Assembly: GCF_947331815.1 (NCBI RefSeq)
Contig: NZ_OX373462.1
Location: 2,051,040 to 2,115,039 of the forward strand
Length of the DNA stretch: 64,000 nt
Source: Cyanobacterium sp. uoEpiScrs1
GTDB lineage: Bacteria; Cyanobacteriota; Cyanobacteriia; Cyanobacteriales; Microcystaceae
Reading direction: 5' to 3'
Below are positions 10,380-19,461 of the stretch, one piece after another; the first letter of the stretch is position 1; each line of letters starts with the position of its first letter. The notes beneath the pieces were generated by a model that was given only the letters and a program-made list of their open reading frames with translations, ran no database searches and had not been told where the DNA came from. A program made the translations under genes and the position numbers.

Positions 10380-11231
10380 TTAACTATTTAGGTACATAGC
10401 ATGATAGCTGATATGATCCTCAATAAAGCTAGAAATCATAAAATAACTGTGATCATATTTTTCATGAAATCTTAAAATTAAAGATTGCCCCACACACTCA
10501 CAGACCTCTTTAAATTTTTCAGGCAATAATTGTTTTTGAAAATAAAAAGGATCAGCTAACCCTTGATCAATTAAGATTGGATATTTAAGCTGAGTTTTTT
10601 TGATTAATTCACTCGCATCATATTGATACCAATTATTCTTATCATCTCCTAAATAAGCTGTAAATACTTTTTGTCCAAGAGGACAATGGCTTGGCGATGT
10701 AACAGGAGCAAAGGCAGAAACTGAAGTATATTGTTGAGGATTTTTTAATGCAAAAATTAATGCACCATGACCTCCCATCGAATGACCAAAGATACTAACC
10801 TTAGTATCTTTTATATTAAAATTATCTTGTATTAAATTGTGTAATTCTTTTACAACATAACTATACATTTGATAATGACTTTTCCATGGTTCAATAACGG
10901 CATCAATATAAAATCCGGCTCCACTTCCTAAGTCCCAGGCTGTATCCTCTTCTGCGATGCCCGTACCACGAGGACTAGTATCAGGAACCACCAGGATAAT
11001 GCCATATTTGGCAGCAAACTGATGTGCTCCAGCTTTAATAATAAAATTTTCCTCTGTACAAGTTAGTCCTGGTAGGTAATACAAAACTGGAGTAGGTTTA
11101 GTCGCTGCTTGAGGAGGACAATAAACAGCAAAATTCATCGGATGATTACAACATTGAGACTGATGACTATAATAGGAAACGGTTCCACCAAAACATTGGT
11201 ATTTTGACTTTAGCGTTAGACTATAAGACAT
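10380..11231 (-). CDS. fghA: S-formylglutathione hydrolase
   Basis: A 283-residue esterase-D type alpha/beta hydrolase. It hydrolyses S-formylglutathione to formate and glutathione, the second step of glutathione-dependent formaldehyde detoxification. The catalytic triad is intact: Ser151 in GHSMGG, Asp227 in DQGLADPF and His261 in YDHSYF. The N-terminal PGLTCTEENF (oxyanion region) and GTGIAEEDTAWDLG are family hallmarks. The partner formaldehyde dehydrogenase is not in the window. It is a single gene with an 850-bp gap upstream. The family also hydrolyses other thioesters and esters, so the physiological substrate is inferred. Confidence 0.93.
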   Translation of the reverse strand: MSYSLTLKSKYQCFGGTVSYYSHQSQCCNHPMNFAVYCPPQAATKPTPVLYYLPGLTCTEENFIIKAGAHQFAAKYGIILVVPDTSPRGTGIAEEDTAWDLGSGAGFYIDAVIEPWKSHYQMYSYVVKELHNLIQDNFNIKDTKVSIFGHSMGGHGALIFALKNPQQYTSVSAFAPVTSPSHCPLGQKVFTAYLGDDKNNWYQYDASELIKKTQLKYPILIDQGLADPFYFQKQLLPEKFKEVCECVGQSLILRFHEKYDHSYFMISSFIEDHISYHAMYLNS

Positions 11232-12083
11232 AACAAAACTATTTTAGATAGAAATATAGTTAAGCATACAACATAAGAATCTTATTTTGTTTCAGTTGTA
11301 AATGACTACGATTGTACTGACAGCATAAATTATACTTACAATAATTCAAAACTATTTTAGTTATACTTGACTCATTACATAGAATTTACTAGTTAAATAA
11401 GAAATCAAGAGAGGTAGGAGTTAAATATTGATATAGTATATAAGTGTATAGTTTACTCTTTTAATTAATCTGAATTTGTTGTTAAAGTATCTCAGTATTT
11501 TCCACTGTACATAAATACAGCATATTTTGTTGTTATTTAAATGTTATAGTTTTGTTAATTATTGTATTTTTTATAATTGATAAAATCTAAATCATGACAT
11601 AAGATTATTACTTTGCTTATACTATATTTCTTGTATTTAGCATCTTTTTATGCGTTTAATCATTAATTGCCGCTATTTTCTTTCATCACTAACTTAATTA
11701 TTTTACTTATTAAAGTTTAATAAGTAAAATAATTAAAATATTAAATTTAAAATCTACAAACCAGGTAAATATAATTATGGGTTTTATTTGACTCCATTTA
11801 CCAAAGAAATAAATATAATATGATTCATATTTATTGACAGCTCTATCCATTGAGACTAGGAGTTTATCTTTGCATTTACATTCTAGTTTTTACCATAATA
11901 GCTTGGGTAGAATTTATACCTTTTTAGTTTAAACTCAAGTAAAATCAACTCTATCTTGATATAATTCACACATTCCACGATTTCTAAATTTATTAAAACT
12001 ATTCTCTAACCAAATTGGAACGAGACAGATTACAATGGTTGAGATAACTAACTAGCTATTTTAAAAATAAAAACAAAAACACC
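11232..12083. other. gene-free AT-rich gap (0.85 kb) with a long palindrome
   Basis: This is the divergent region between fghA and the TPR gene. No coding remnant is recognised. The main feature is the perfect inverted repeat listed at 11695-11735. Confidence 0.55.
11695..11735. repeat. perfect 20-bp inverted repeat, 1-nt loop
   Basis: The left arm at 11695-11714 and the right arm at 11716-11735 are exact reverse complements, separated by a single G. Both arms are AT-only apart from one C/G pair. The distance to either flanking gene is over 340 bp. Confidence 0.85.
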
Positions 12084-12947
12084 GTGCCTAAACGTAACTG
12101 GTTGCTTTCCCTACTTGCTTTGACAGGCTTTTGGACGTTGACGACTCCCGTTATGGGGCAGTCTCTCCTTCCTTATACTCCCCAATTTAATTTAGAACAA
12201 TTGGAACAATGGGGCTTAGAATTGGCCGAAGATGCGGTGCAGTTAGTCCACTTTAAACAATACGAGTTAGCCTTGTCAAGAGCTAAACTAGCGACTCAAC
12301 TTGCCCCAACTCAACATCAACCTTGGTTTGTTTTAGGAACCTTATATATCCAAAAACAAGAAGTAGATCAAGCAATTGAAGTATTACAAAAGGCATCATC
12401 TATAGCACCAGAAGAGGCAGGAATTAGATTCACATTAGGGAATGCTTATTTTCAACAAGGAAATTATCAAGCGGCAGTTACGGAGTTAAAACAGGGACTT
12501 GTTTTTAAACCACATGTAATAACTGCTTTGTTTGATCTAGGTAATTCCTATCTAAAATTAAGAAAAACGACAAAAGCAATTAAAATTTATGAAAGAGCAA
12601 TTGTCCAAGAAAAAAGTTTTTGGCCCGCAATTAATAATATAGGTTTAATTAAGTATGAGCAAGGGGATGCTAAAACTGCAATTGAAAATTGGCGTTCAGC
12701 ATCAATCATTGATCCCGCACAAGCAGAACCTAGACTAGCTTTAGCAGTAGTTTTGTATGCCCAAGGAAAGGTAGAGGAGGGACTTAGGTTAGGAGAGTCT
12801 GCCCTAGAATTAGATAGTCGCTATGGCGAATTGCAGTTTTTGAAAGATAATCTATGGGGAACTAAATTATTAGAAGATGCTAAAATATTTTTAGCTGTTC
12901 CTAAAATAAAATCTCTTCTAAAAAATCTTGACAAAACATCTTTATAG
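12084..12947 (+). CDS. exported tetratricopeptide-repeat protein
   Basis: A 287-residue protein read from GTG 12084. Residues 1-26 form a signal peptide (basic MPKR, then a hydrophobic core ending near PVMG), so the protein is probably periplasmic or lumenal. From about residue 75 at least five TPR units of ~34 residues follow, for example QPWFVLGTLYIQKQEVDQAIEVLQ and AGIRFTLGNAYFQQGNYQAAVTEL, which make a protein-binding scaffold. The partner is unknown. Similar TPR proteins occur widely in cyanobacteria and some assist complex assembly at membranes, but I cannot assign that here. Confidence 0.8.
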   Translation: MPKRNWLLSLLALTGFWTLTTPVMGQSLLPYTPQFNLEQLEQWGLELAEDAVQLVHFKQYELALSRAKLATQLAPTQHQPWFVLGTLYIQKQEVDQAIEVLQKASSIAPEEAGIRFTLGNAYFQQGNYQAAVTELKQGLVFKPHVITALFDLGNSYLKLRKTTKAIKIYERAIVQEKSFWPAINNIGLIKYEQGDAKTAIENWRSASIIDPAQAEPRLALAVVLYAQGKVEEGLRLGESALELDSRYGELQFLKDNLWGTKLLEDAKIFLAVPKIKSLLKNLDKTSL

Positions 12948-13513
12948 TTCACTTAAGTAAGTCAATGTAAATTAGCCAACTAAAGACTTATATGTTTTTG
13001 GGATATAATTTAGTCCGCTTTAGTTTTGACATTATTAGCCTCTTATTTGATTTTTGATAGCCACCAGTACAGAGAGTATCTTAAGGTTTTTGAAGAGAGA
13101 CTCTACCCCATTTGATTAAATAATAAGTTAATGATCAAACCCCTTGATAGTCTAAAACGTACGCTCGTTTTTATATTGGGAATATAGTCTATGTATTTAT
13201 CAAAAGTATGGAGAATTCTATTTATATTAAAGGTAATATAAAAAATATATCATATTAATTTTTACTTATATTCTTCAATGTAATTGAATAAATATTGTAG
13301 GACATTTTTAAGATATTTAGAGTACTTATTTAAGATTTTTATGGAAATAACCTAAACCAAAGATAGAAACATGATATTTGTTAAATTATTTAGAATAAAC
13401 TATTCTAGTGATAGCTTTTATACCTGAAACTAATCAAAATTAAGGATAGATAGTGTACTAGTATAATTAAACAATTGAGGTAATTTAATTTCGTAACTCA
13501 TCCTAGCTTAATT

Positions 13514-13563
13514 TTTTTCTAAGTAAATATAAGCTGATAAGCAATCATATTTACTTAGAAAAA
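13514..13563. repeat. perfect 17-bp inverted repeat, 16-nt loop
   Basis: Arms at 13514-13530 and 13547-13563 are exact reverse complements (TTTTTCTAAGTAAATAT and its complement). A T-run precedes and an A-run follows, so it could act as a two-way terminator. It lies far from any surviving gene. Confidence 0.8.
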
Positions 13564-13950
13564 TAGATATTTTCAAACATAGATTTAGATTTGTTGTCAA
13601 TAATTAAATTTATTTTACTGCCTAAAGTACCTAAAGATTTTGCTTTTCAAAATCAAACTAAAGAAAACCTTTATTTATAGAGTAAATTCGTTAAACCAGA
13701 TCGAATAAGATCATCTAATTTTTTTAGGATTATCCTGTAACTTTTACTGTGATTCTAAAAAATATAAGAGACAGTAACACTCACTTCATTACCTAATGAA
13801 CTTTATTATAGACAAGAGTGTAATCTACAATATTAGATTAGGAGTAACAGAAGTAGATTAATAGTTCTTGTTAGATAGTTTTTCTGATTTTTCAACTATT
13901 GTAGGACTGATTTGTGATTGAGATGATAATCGACAGTATAAACAGCATTA

Positions 13951-13988
13951 GTGGGTTGTAAAAAAATAGATTGTTTTTTTACGACCAC
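13951..13988 (+). terminator. terminator-like hairpin without a gene
   Basis: GTGGGTTGTAAAAAAA at 13951-13966 pairs with TTTTTTTACGACCAC at 13974-13988, with one bulge and one wobble and a 7-nt loop. It lies 150 bp before larC and over 1 kb after the TPR gene. Confidence 0.55.
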
Positions 13989-14138
13989 TTTGATTGCCTG
14001 AAGTTAGTGATTGTTAGGGTGAAAATATTATTATCTTGGCTATATGAATAATTCAAAATAAATCTAATTTTAAGTATTAGAGTAAACTCAAGATAATAAT
14101 GTCTTTTTTTATAGTCAGACAAAGAGTTTACAGAAAGT

Positions 14139-15380
14139 ATGCACAAAATAGGGTATTTAGACTGTCAGACAGGGATTGCTGGAGATATGTGCTTGGGAGC
14201 ATTGGTTAATAGCGGTGTTCCTTTAAAATATTTAATGAAAGAACTTCAAAAATTAGATATTACAACAGAATATCGTCTGTGGGAAGAACAAGTCTACCGT
14301 CAAGGACAATTAGCTACCAGGGTTCATGTCGATTTATTAAAGAATCATCAATCAATTGATCGTCATCATAGTCATGATTATCGTACACGTCGCTTACCCG
14401 AAATTGAATTAATGATTCAACAAGCTAATTTATCTTCTCGGGCAACTCGATGGAGCCTAGATACATTTCGTCAATTAGCTATAGCAGAAGGAACTGTACA
14501 TGGGGTAGAACCTGACAAAGTACACTTTCATGAGGTGGGGTCCACTGATGCTATTGTGGATATTGTAGGAACTTGTTTAGGATTAGATTGGTTAGGAATA
14601 GAAACCTTATATTGTTCACCCATGCCAATGGGGGGTGGAACTGTTTGGACATCCCACGGGTGTTTAGCAGTCCCTGTCCCAGCAGTAATTAAGTTATGGG
14701 AATTTCGTCAAGTCCCTATCTATAGCAATTCTATTAACAAAGAATTAGTAACGCCTACAGGAGCAGCTATTGCAGTCACTTTAGTAAAAGGGTTTTGTTC
14801 TCATCCCCCTATGAAGTTACAAAAAGTAGGCTTAGGCGCAGGTTTGCAAGAATTAACTATTCCCAATATTTTGAAGTTATGGATTGGAGAATCTACTAAT
14901 GAAGATACTATTAATAGTTCAGAAAAAATTGCTGTATTGGAAACACAAATTGATGATCTTAATCCACAAATAATTGGCTATATTTTTGAGAAGTTATTTT
15001 TAGTAGGAGCTGTGGACGTATTTACACAAGCTGTTAATATGAAAAAGTCTCGTCCAGGAATTTTATTGACTGTAATTTGTCCTCTAGAAAGAATAGTAGA
15101 CTGTGAAAAAATTATTTTTACAGAAACCACAACATTAGGAATACGTTCTCTTATTCAAGATCGTTCTATATTAGATAGAGAAATACAAGAAATAGATACA
15201 GATTATGGCATAGTTAAAGTTAAAATTGCTAGTCAACAAATTAATGGGCAGAAAACAATTATTAATGTTCAAGCTGAATATGAAGACTGTGTACTTCTAG
15301 CTCAAAATACTAATAAACCATTACAATATATTCAACAGATGGTTATAGGTACTTGGTACAAAAAATATAAAGAATATTAG
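14139..15380 (+). CDS. larC: LarC, nickel-pincer cofactor biosynthesis protein
   Basis: A 413-residue LarC/DUF111 protein, complete in one frame. LarC inserts nickel into the pyridinium bis-thiocarboxylic mononucleotide made by LarB and LarE, giving the nickel-pincer cofactor of lactate racemase and its relatives. The N-terminal signature YLDCQTGIAGDMCLGALV, the His-rich segment around residues 68-78 (HHSHD) and the conserved HFHEVGSTDAIVDIVG at about 131-146 are present, as are GGGTVWTSHG and LVTPTGAAI. LarA, LarB and LarE are not in the window. A UPF0104 membrane gene follows after 63 bp and may share its transcript. Confidence 0.92.
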   Translation: MHKIGYLDCQTGIAGDMCLGALVNSGVPLKYLMKELQKLDITTEYRLWEEQVYRQGQLATRVHVDLLKNHQSIDRHHSHDYRTRRLPEIELMIQQANLSSRATRWSLDTFRQLAIAEGTVHGVEPDKVHFHEVGSTDAIVDIVGTCLGLDWLGIETLYCSPMPMGGGTVWTSHGCLAVPVPAVIKLWEFRQVPIYSNSINKELVTPTGAAIAVTLVKGFCSHPPMKLQKVGLGAGLQELTIPNILKLWIGESTNEDTINSSEKIAVLETQIDDLNPQIIGYIFEKLFLVGAVDVFTQAVNMKKSRPGILLTVICPLERIVDCEKIIFTETTTLGIRSLIQDRSILDREIQEIDTDYGIVKVKIASQQINGQKTIINVQAEYEDCVLLAQNTNKPLQYIQQMVIGTWYKKYKEY

Positions 15381-15443
15381 TAATTATTTTAAGTTTATAT
15401 TTTATTCTTAGTAAGATATTTTTAAAAAAAATTAAAATTTTGT

Positions 15444-16367
15444 ATGAAAACAATTGTTACTTTTTTTAGAGTATATTTAAGGTGGTTTATTTTTGGAATT
15501 TCTTTATTGTTTATAATTAATACTTTTCAAAATAACTGGAATAGCATAACAACAATAACCTTTGATGATCAAAGTAAATATTTCCTGATTTTAGCTTTTT
15601 TTGTTACTTTTTTTTCCCATGTTTGGTCTGCATTAGTTTGGTCTAAAATATTAGAAATACTTAAACAGCCAATGAAAACAAGATGGGTGTTAAAACTTTA
15701 TTTGATAACTAATATTTTTAAGTATATTCCTGGAAATGTAGGACATTTTTATGCCCGTATTGTGTCAATTTACCAACAAGGAGTATCTTGGAAAATTGCT
15801 AGCTTTAGTGTATTGTTAGAGCCTTTATTAATGGCCATTTCAGCTTCTGTAATCAGTTTATTAGCTTGTCTTTTATCTGGTTGCAAAACTACTTATAATA
15901 CCTGGCTACTTTTCATACAAATAGTGACAACACTAATAGGGCTATTAGTTATTCATCCTTTTTTTATTAATAAAATAACATCATTTCTTAAAAAGAATGT
16001 TTTAGAAAATATACAGGATGATATTTATTTAAGGGAATATCCTAAAATTATTGTATTAGGAGAATTGGGGTTTATTTTATTAAGGGGATTAGGGTTTATA
16101 TTAACTTGGATGGCATTTATTCCAATATCAATTTTTCAAATTCCTTTATTATTAAGTGTCTTTAGTTTAGCTTGGTTGTTAGGTTTAGTAATTCCTGGTG
16201 CACCTAGTGGCATAGGAATATTTGAAGCTGCAATTATTATTTTACTAAAAACGGAAAATTTTCCAATACAAATAATTATCAGTACTATTGCAATTTTTCG
16301 ATTACTTAGTATAATGGCAGAAGTTGTAGGTGCAGGATTAGGACTTTTAGATAAAAAGACAATTTAG
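15444..16367 (+). CDS. UPF0104 / LPG-synthase-like integral membrane protein
   Basis: A 307-residue protein with about seven or eight hydrophobic helices. It resembles the transmembrane domain of lysylphosphatidylglycerol synthases and the YbhN group. Family features seen are YIPGNVGHFYARI near residue 99 and the C-terminal VIPGAPSGIGIFEAAII near 250. The soluble aminoacyl-transfer domain of true LPG synthases is absent, so it should not be called a synthase. Relatives often sit with lipid or polysaccharide export genes. It follows larC by 63 bp, but a functional link is not evident. Confidence 0.75.
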   Translation: MKTIVTFFRVYLRWFIFGISLLFIINTFQNNWNSITTITFDDQSKYFLILAFFVTFFSHVWSALVWSKILEILKQPMKTRWVLKLYLITNIFKYIPGNVGHFYARIVSIYQQGVSWKIASFSVLLEPLLMAISASVISLLACLLSGCKTTYNTWLLFIQIVTTLIGLLVIHPFFINKITSFLKKNVLENIQDDIYLREYPKIIVLGELGFILLRGLGFILTWMAFIPISIFQIPLLLSVFSLAWLLGLVIPGAPSGIGIFEAAIIILLKTENFPIQIIISTIAIFRLLSIMAEVVGAGLGLLDKKTI

Positions 16368-16802
16368 TTAAATATATTGTGTAAAATTTTAATCAATTTT
16401 TTGCGCAGAAAATATTTAACTTGGCATTTTAAAAAATCTATTATTTATATTTTAATTTTATCAATATAAAAAAGCAAAAAATGAATATTTTTTTTTTTAA
16501 AATATCAACATATCTAATATACAGTTTTTATGTATTCCAGCCCAAGAAAGCCAGTTGAGTTATCAAAATAATTGGGATTAGCTTTACTATCACCCTTACT
16601 TAAAGGTACTATGACTACTAAAACATAGTTCAGAGAACAGTTTAATTACTTATCTCAACTATTCTACAGTATAACTTTCGAGTTTCAATCCTTAATTTTT
16701 ATCGTCGATTTTAGAGAATTACCAACTATGTAAGTTTTATGTGAGTGACACTCAGCTAACTGTCCTCTACTTTTAAGGCATTAACTCAAAAAAACTATTA
16801 GA
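16368..16802. other. gene-free gap (0.43 kb)
   Basis: Nothing recognisable except a weak inverted repeat starting at the end of the UPF0104 gene (GTTAAATAT ... ATATTTAAC, to about 16424), possibly a terminator. Confidence 0.45.
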
Positions 16803-17585
16803 GTGAAGCTGAGACTAGCTTTAATTATAAAAAATTATTTAAAAAAATTTTTCAGTTGCGTATTGCCTAATTTTATGAATTCGTCTACTTTATCTAGTAA
16901 CTCAGTTGAATCGTATATTAATCCCTGGTTAGTTGAGTTGGTATATCATCTAGGGTGTTGGTTTGTGTTGCCTTCATTTTTTGGTCGGATTACAATTACC
17001 GGACAGGAAAATATCCCAATCACTGAGCCAACAATTGTTGCGCCAACTCATCGTTCCCGATGGGATGCTTTAATTATTCCTAAAGCGGTGGGAAGACTCG
17101 TTAGCAACCGAGATGTACGCTTTATGGTAACATCAACTGAGATGACGGGTATTCAAGGCTGTTTAATTCACCACTTGGGAGGATTCCCTATTGATGTTAA
17201 GAATCCAGGGTTAAGTAGTTTAGAATATAGTATTGCACTCTTAAAAGCAGGGGAAATGTTAGTTATTTTCCCAGAAGGAGGAATTTTTCGGGATGATAAA
17301 GTACATCCGCTTAAGCGGGGAGTTGCGCGTATTGCTCTGGGAGTAGAATCAGAAAAACCAGGATCTCAAATAAAAATCCTTCCAGTTGGAATTCGATATA
17401 TTCAACCTTATCCTAGTTGGGGAACCGATGTAACTGTGACTATTGGGGAACCCATAGAGGTAGCACAATATAATTCAAAGAGAATGAGAAGTAGTTCTGA
17501 AAAGCTTACTGATGATTTAGAAGCAATTCTAAGAGAATTGTATCAAAAACAGGATTCTTCGGAAGAAATTGTGATCGCTTCTTAA
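16803..17585 (+). CDS. plsC: 1-acyl-sn-glycerol-3-phosphate acyltransferase family protein
   Basis: A 260-residue PlsC-domain acyltransferase, probably adding the second acyl chain in phosphatidate synthesis at the inner membrane. The HX4D motif is HRSRWD at residues 83-88 and the acceptor-binding FPEGG is at 156-160. The GGFPID stretch at 126-131 also matches the family. The frame begins at GTG 16803. An ATG at residue 25 is an alternative start, and the first 24 residues are basic-hydrophobic and could be a membrane contact. Cyanobacteria carry several PlsC paralogues, so the exact acceptor is not certain. Confidence 0.82.
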   Translation: MKLRLALIIKNYLKKFFSCVLPNFMNSSTLSSNSVESYINPWLVELVYHLGCWFVLPSFFGRITITGQENIPITEPTIVAPTHRSRWDALIIPKAVGRLVSNRDVRFMVTSTEMTGIQGCLIHHLGGFPIDVKNPGLSSLEYSIALLKAGEMLVIFPEGGIFRDDKVHPLKRGVARIALGVESEKPGSQIKILPVGIRYIQPYPSWGTDVTVTIGEPIEVAQYNSKRMRSSSEKLTDDLEAILRELYQKQDSSEEIVIAS

Positions 17586-17660
17586 AATATCATTTTTTTT
17601 ATAAAAAGATAATAATTTAGGATGATGACATCAGCACTTGCAGAAAAAATGATATTTTAA
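17582..17660. repeat. 17-bp perfect inverted repeat spanning the plsC stop codon
   Basis: TTAAAATATCATTTTTT at 17582-17598 has its exact reverse complement at 17644-17660, with 45 nt between. The left arm includes the plsC TAA. The structure could protect or end the transcript. Confidence 0.75.
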
Positions 17661-17727
17661 GGCAATTGTTAATGCCACTATTTAATTATTTAACCAATAC
17701 TCAGACAAATTAATTAAATCAACTCAT

Positions 17728-18099
17728 TTATTCACCTTTTATCTTTCCATCTATTATCACTTCTTGATTATAATGCTTCATTTCGAGGCTATTTTCTCCG
17801 TATATACCTGCAATTTGTTGCTGGCAACATTCGATGGCAAAACCATTAAACTCTGATTCTTTAATCTTATACATTTTCTCAAATATTTTTGGTGTTACCC
17901 TACAAAAATTAGGACGTTCTTTATAGATACGGCATTTACGAGTGTCATGATTAAAGTTAATACACCACCCCCCTTTTCCCACCAAATTATGATAATGAGT
18001 AAGTTCTTCTATAGTCAAATAATTCTCTAAGTCTGGGCGATCTGTTGGATCAAGATTGCAACAAGCTCCACACCCCATTACACATTGCCAAATTGTCAT
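17728..18099 (-). CDS. YkgJ-type cysteine-cluster protein
   Basis: A 123-residue protein of the Zn/Fe-chelating YkgJ family (COG0727). The N-terminal cysteines Cys6, Cys10, Cys13 and Cys14 (CVMGCGACC) are followed by GWCINFNHDTRKCRIYKERPNFCR, the family's second cysteine set, and a final CC near residue 92. It probably binds a metal. Family function is not established. Only short AT-rich sequence separates it from the converging acyltransferase gene. Confidence 0.85.
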   Translation of the reverse strand: MTIWQCVMGCGACCNLDPTDRPDLENYLTIEELTHYHNLVGKGGWCINFNHDTRKCRIYKERPNFCRVTPKIFEKMYKIKESEFNGFAIECCQQQIAGIYGENSLEMKHYNQEVIIDGKIKGE

Positions 18100-19461
18100 A
18101 ATGTAAAAAATTTTCCTTTGAGTCTATAGTAATGTTCATGTGTTTTTATATTATTATATTACTTCGCAATGCATAAATATTTTTCAACATTAAGATCTGT
18201 AATTTTCTACAAATTTAACCTATGATTAATAATAAAATATAGAGTTATTAATAGCCTCAAATTTAGAATTTATTTCTTAATTAGCTTTTGTAGGACTAAT
18301 TAAAGTTTATTGTTCCATAATTGCTTTTTATTGATATTTGACAGTAGGTTTTTATAAAGGTTAGTGAAATTAGTAAAATTAGTAAAGGCCGTTAATCATT
18401 AATTCTCCTCGTCTTTTATAGTTTATTCTCTATTCTAAAATATTTTATTAGCTATTATAGTCTATGAGTTATGTTAGTTTCTATCCTAAAGTATTCTCTA
18501 TAATAAAATATAATAAGCAACAGGATTTTTTTGTAGATTTTAACTATATGATAATCTACTCTTGATCTAAGAACAAATATGCATAGTTTCTTCATAGTTG
18601 ATCTTATATTTTTGTATTGCATAAAGCATATCCCTTCAACTATTTACCTAAATGACAGTCTCATTACTAAGCGTTTATTAATGATATCTTCTCTTACTCT
18701 AACATAACTTCCATACCACAAGAAGTTAGCATCTTTCTTAGTCAATATTGCCAAGTTACTCAATGATTTTATCCTTATTAAGTATAAATATCCACAATGA
18801 TACGAGTTAGCTATCTAGGTAATAGATATAACGGATTAATTACTTTTTTATACAGAGAACAATTAATTGTCTTATCTTAATATTATGAAGTTATATTTAT
18901 ACTTTTTAATGCATTAAAAAGTATAAACTTCTTTAAAGTGAGTATAGATAGTAGTTATGAGTTTATAAGCTAATTTAATTAAACTAAAATTTAGCAGACA
19001 TTTAACTATTTTAAATCAATGATATTCAGTTAATCAAGTAATATTTTAAACATAAAATATGTTGATTATTAATCAAACAAAAAACTCATAGAAAAGCGTA
19101 AGAAAATAAGAGAGAATAGATGCTAACTATATACGAAACAAAAGATACAATTTATTTGGTTAGTCATATAGACTGTTACGGAGTAAACTGTAGATATCTT
19201 GTGTTAGATCAATTAGAATATAATTAAATTTGAAGAGAACTTAGGCAAAAAATAAATGTATTCTTGACCAATTTTCTTGAGATGCATAACACATATCACA
19301 TTAGCCACTTATAAAGTGGCTGTATGAACTATAGCTATCAATTATATAGTGAGTTAATATCAAATCTATTAAATTTACTTATAGTTATTGTAAATACTTA
19401 CTATAGTCCTAATTTTCAGAAATATTTAATATTTAGAAGCAAGTCTCATTAGTTATTAACT
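18100..19461. other. 1.36-kb gap with two hairpins
   Basis: This is the longest gap in the left half. No coding remnant is recognised in six frames by eye. It holds the palindrome at 18896-18927 and a perfect 8-bp/3-nt hairpin (AGCCACTT ATA AAGTGGCT) at 19303-19321. Confidence 0.55.
18896..18927. repeat. perfect 15-bp inverted repeat, 2-nt centre
   Basis: TTTATACTTTTTAAT and its reverse complement flank GC. It is nearly self-complementary over 32 bp and lies over 500 bp from the nearest gene. Confidence 0.8.

Larger units (their letters stand above)
12948..14138. other. 1.19-kb gap with hairpins and a coding-like scrap
   Basis: It contains two strong hairpins (13514-13563 and 13951-13988) with no gene to serve, plus a short plus-strand stretch ending at about 13108 that reads like protein (HQYREYLKVFEERLYPI) without a usable start. 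It is most likely the site of one or more lost genes. Confidence 0.5.
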
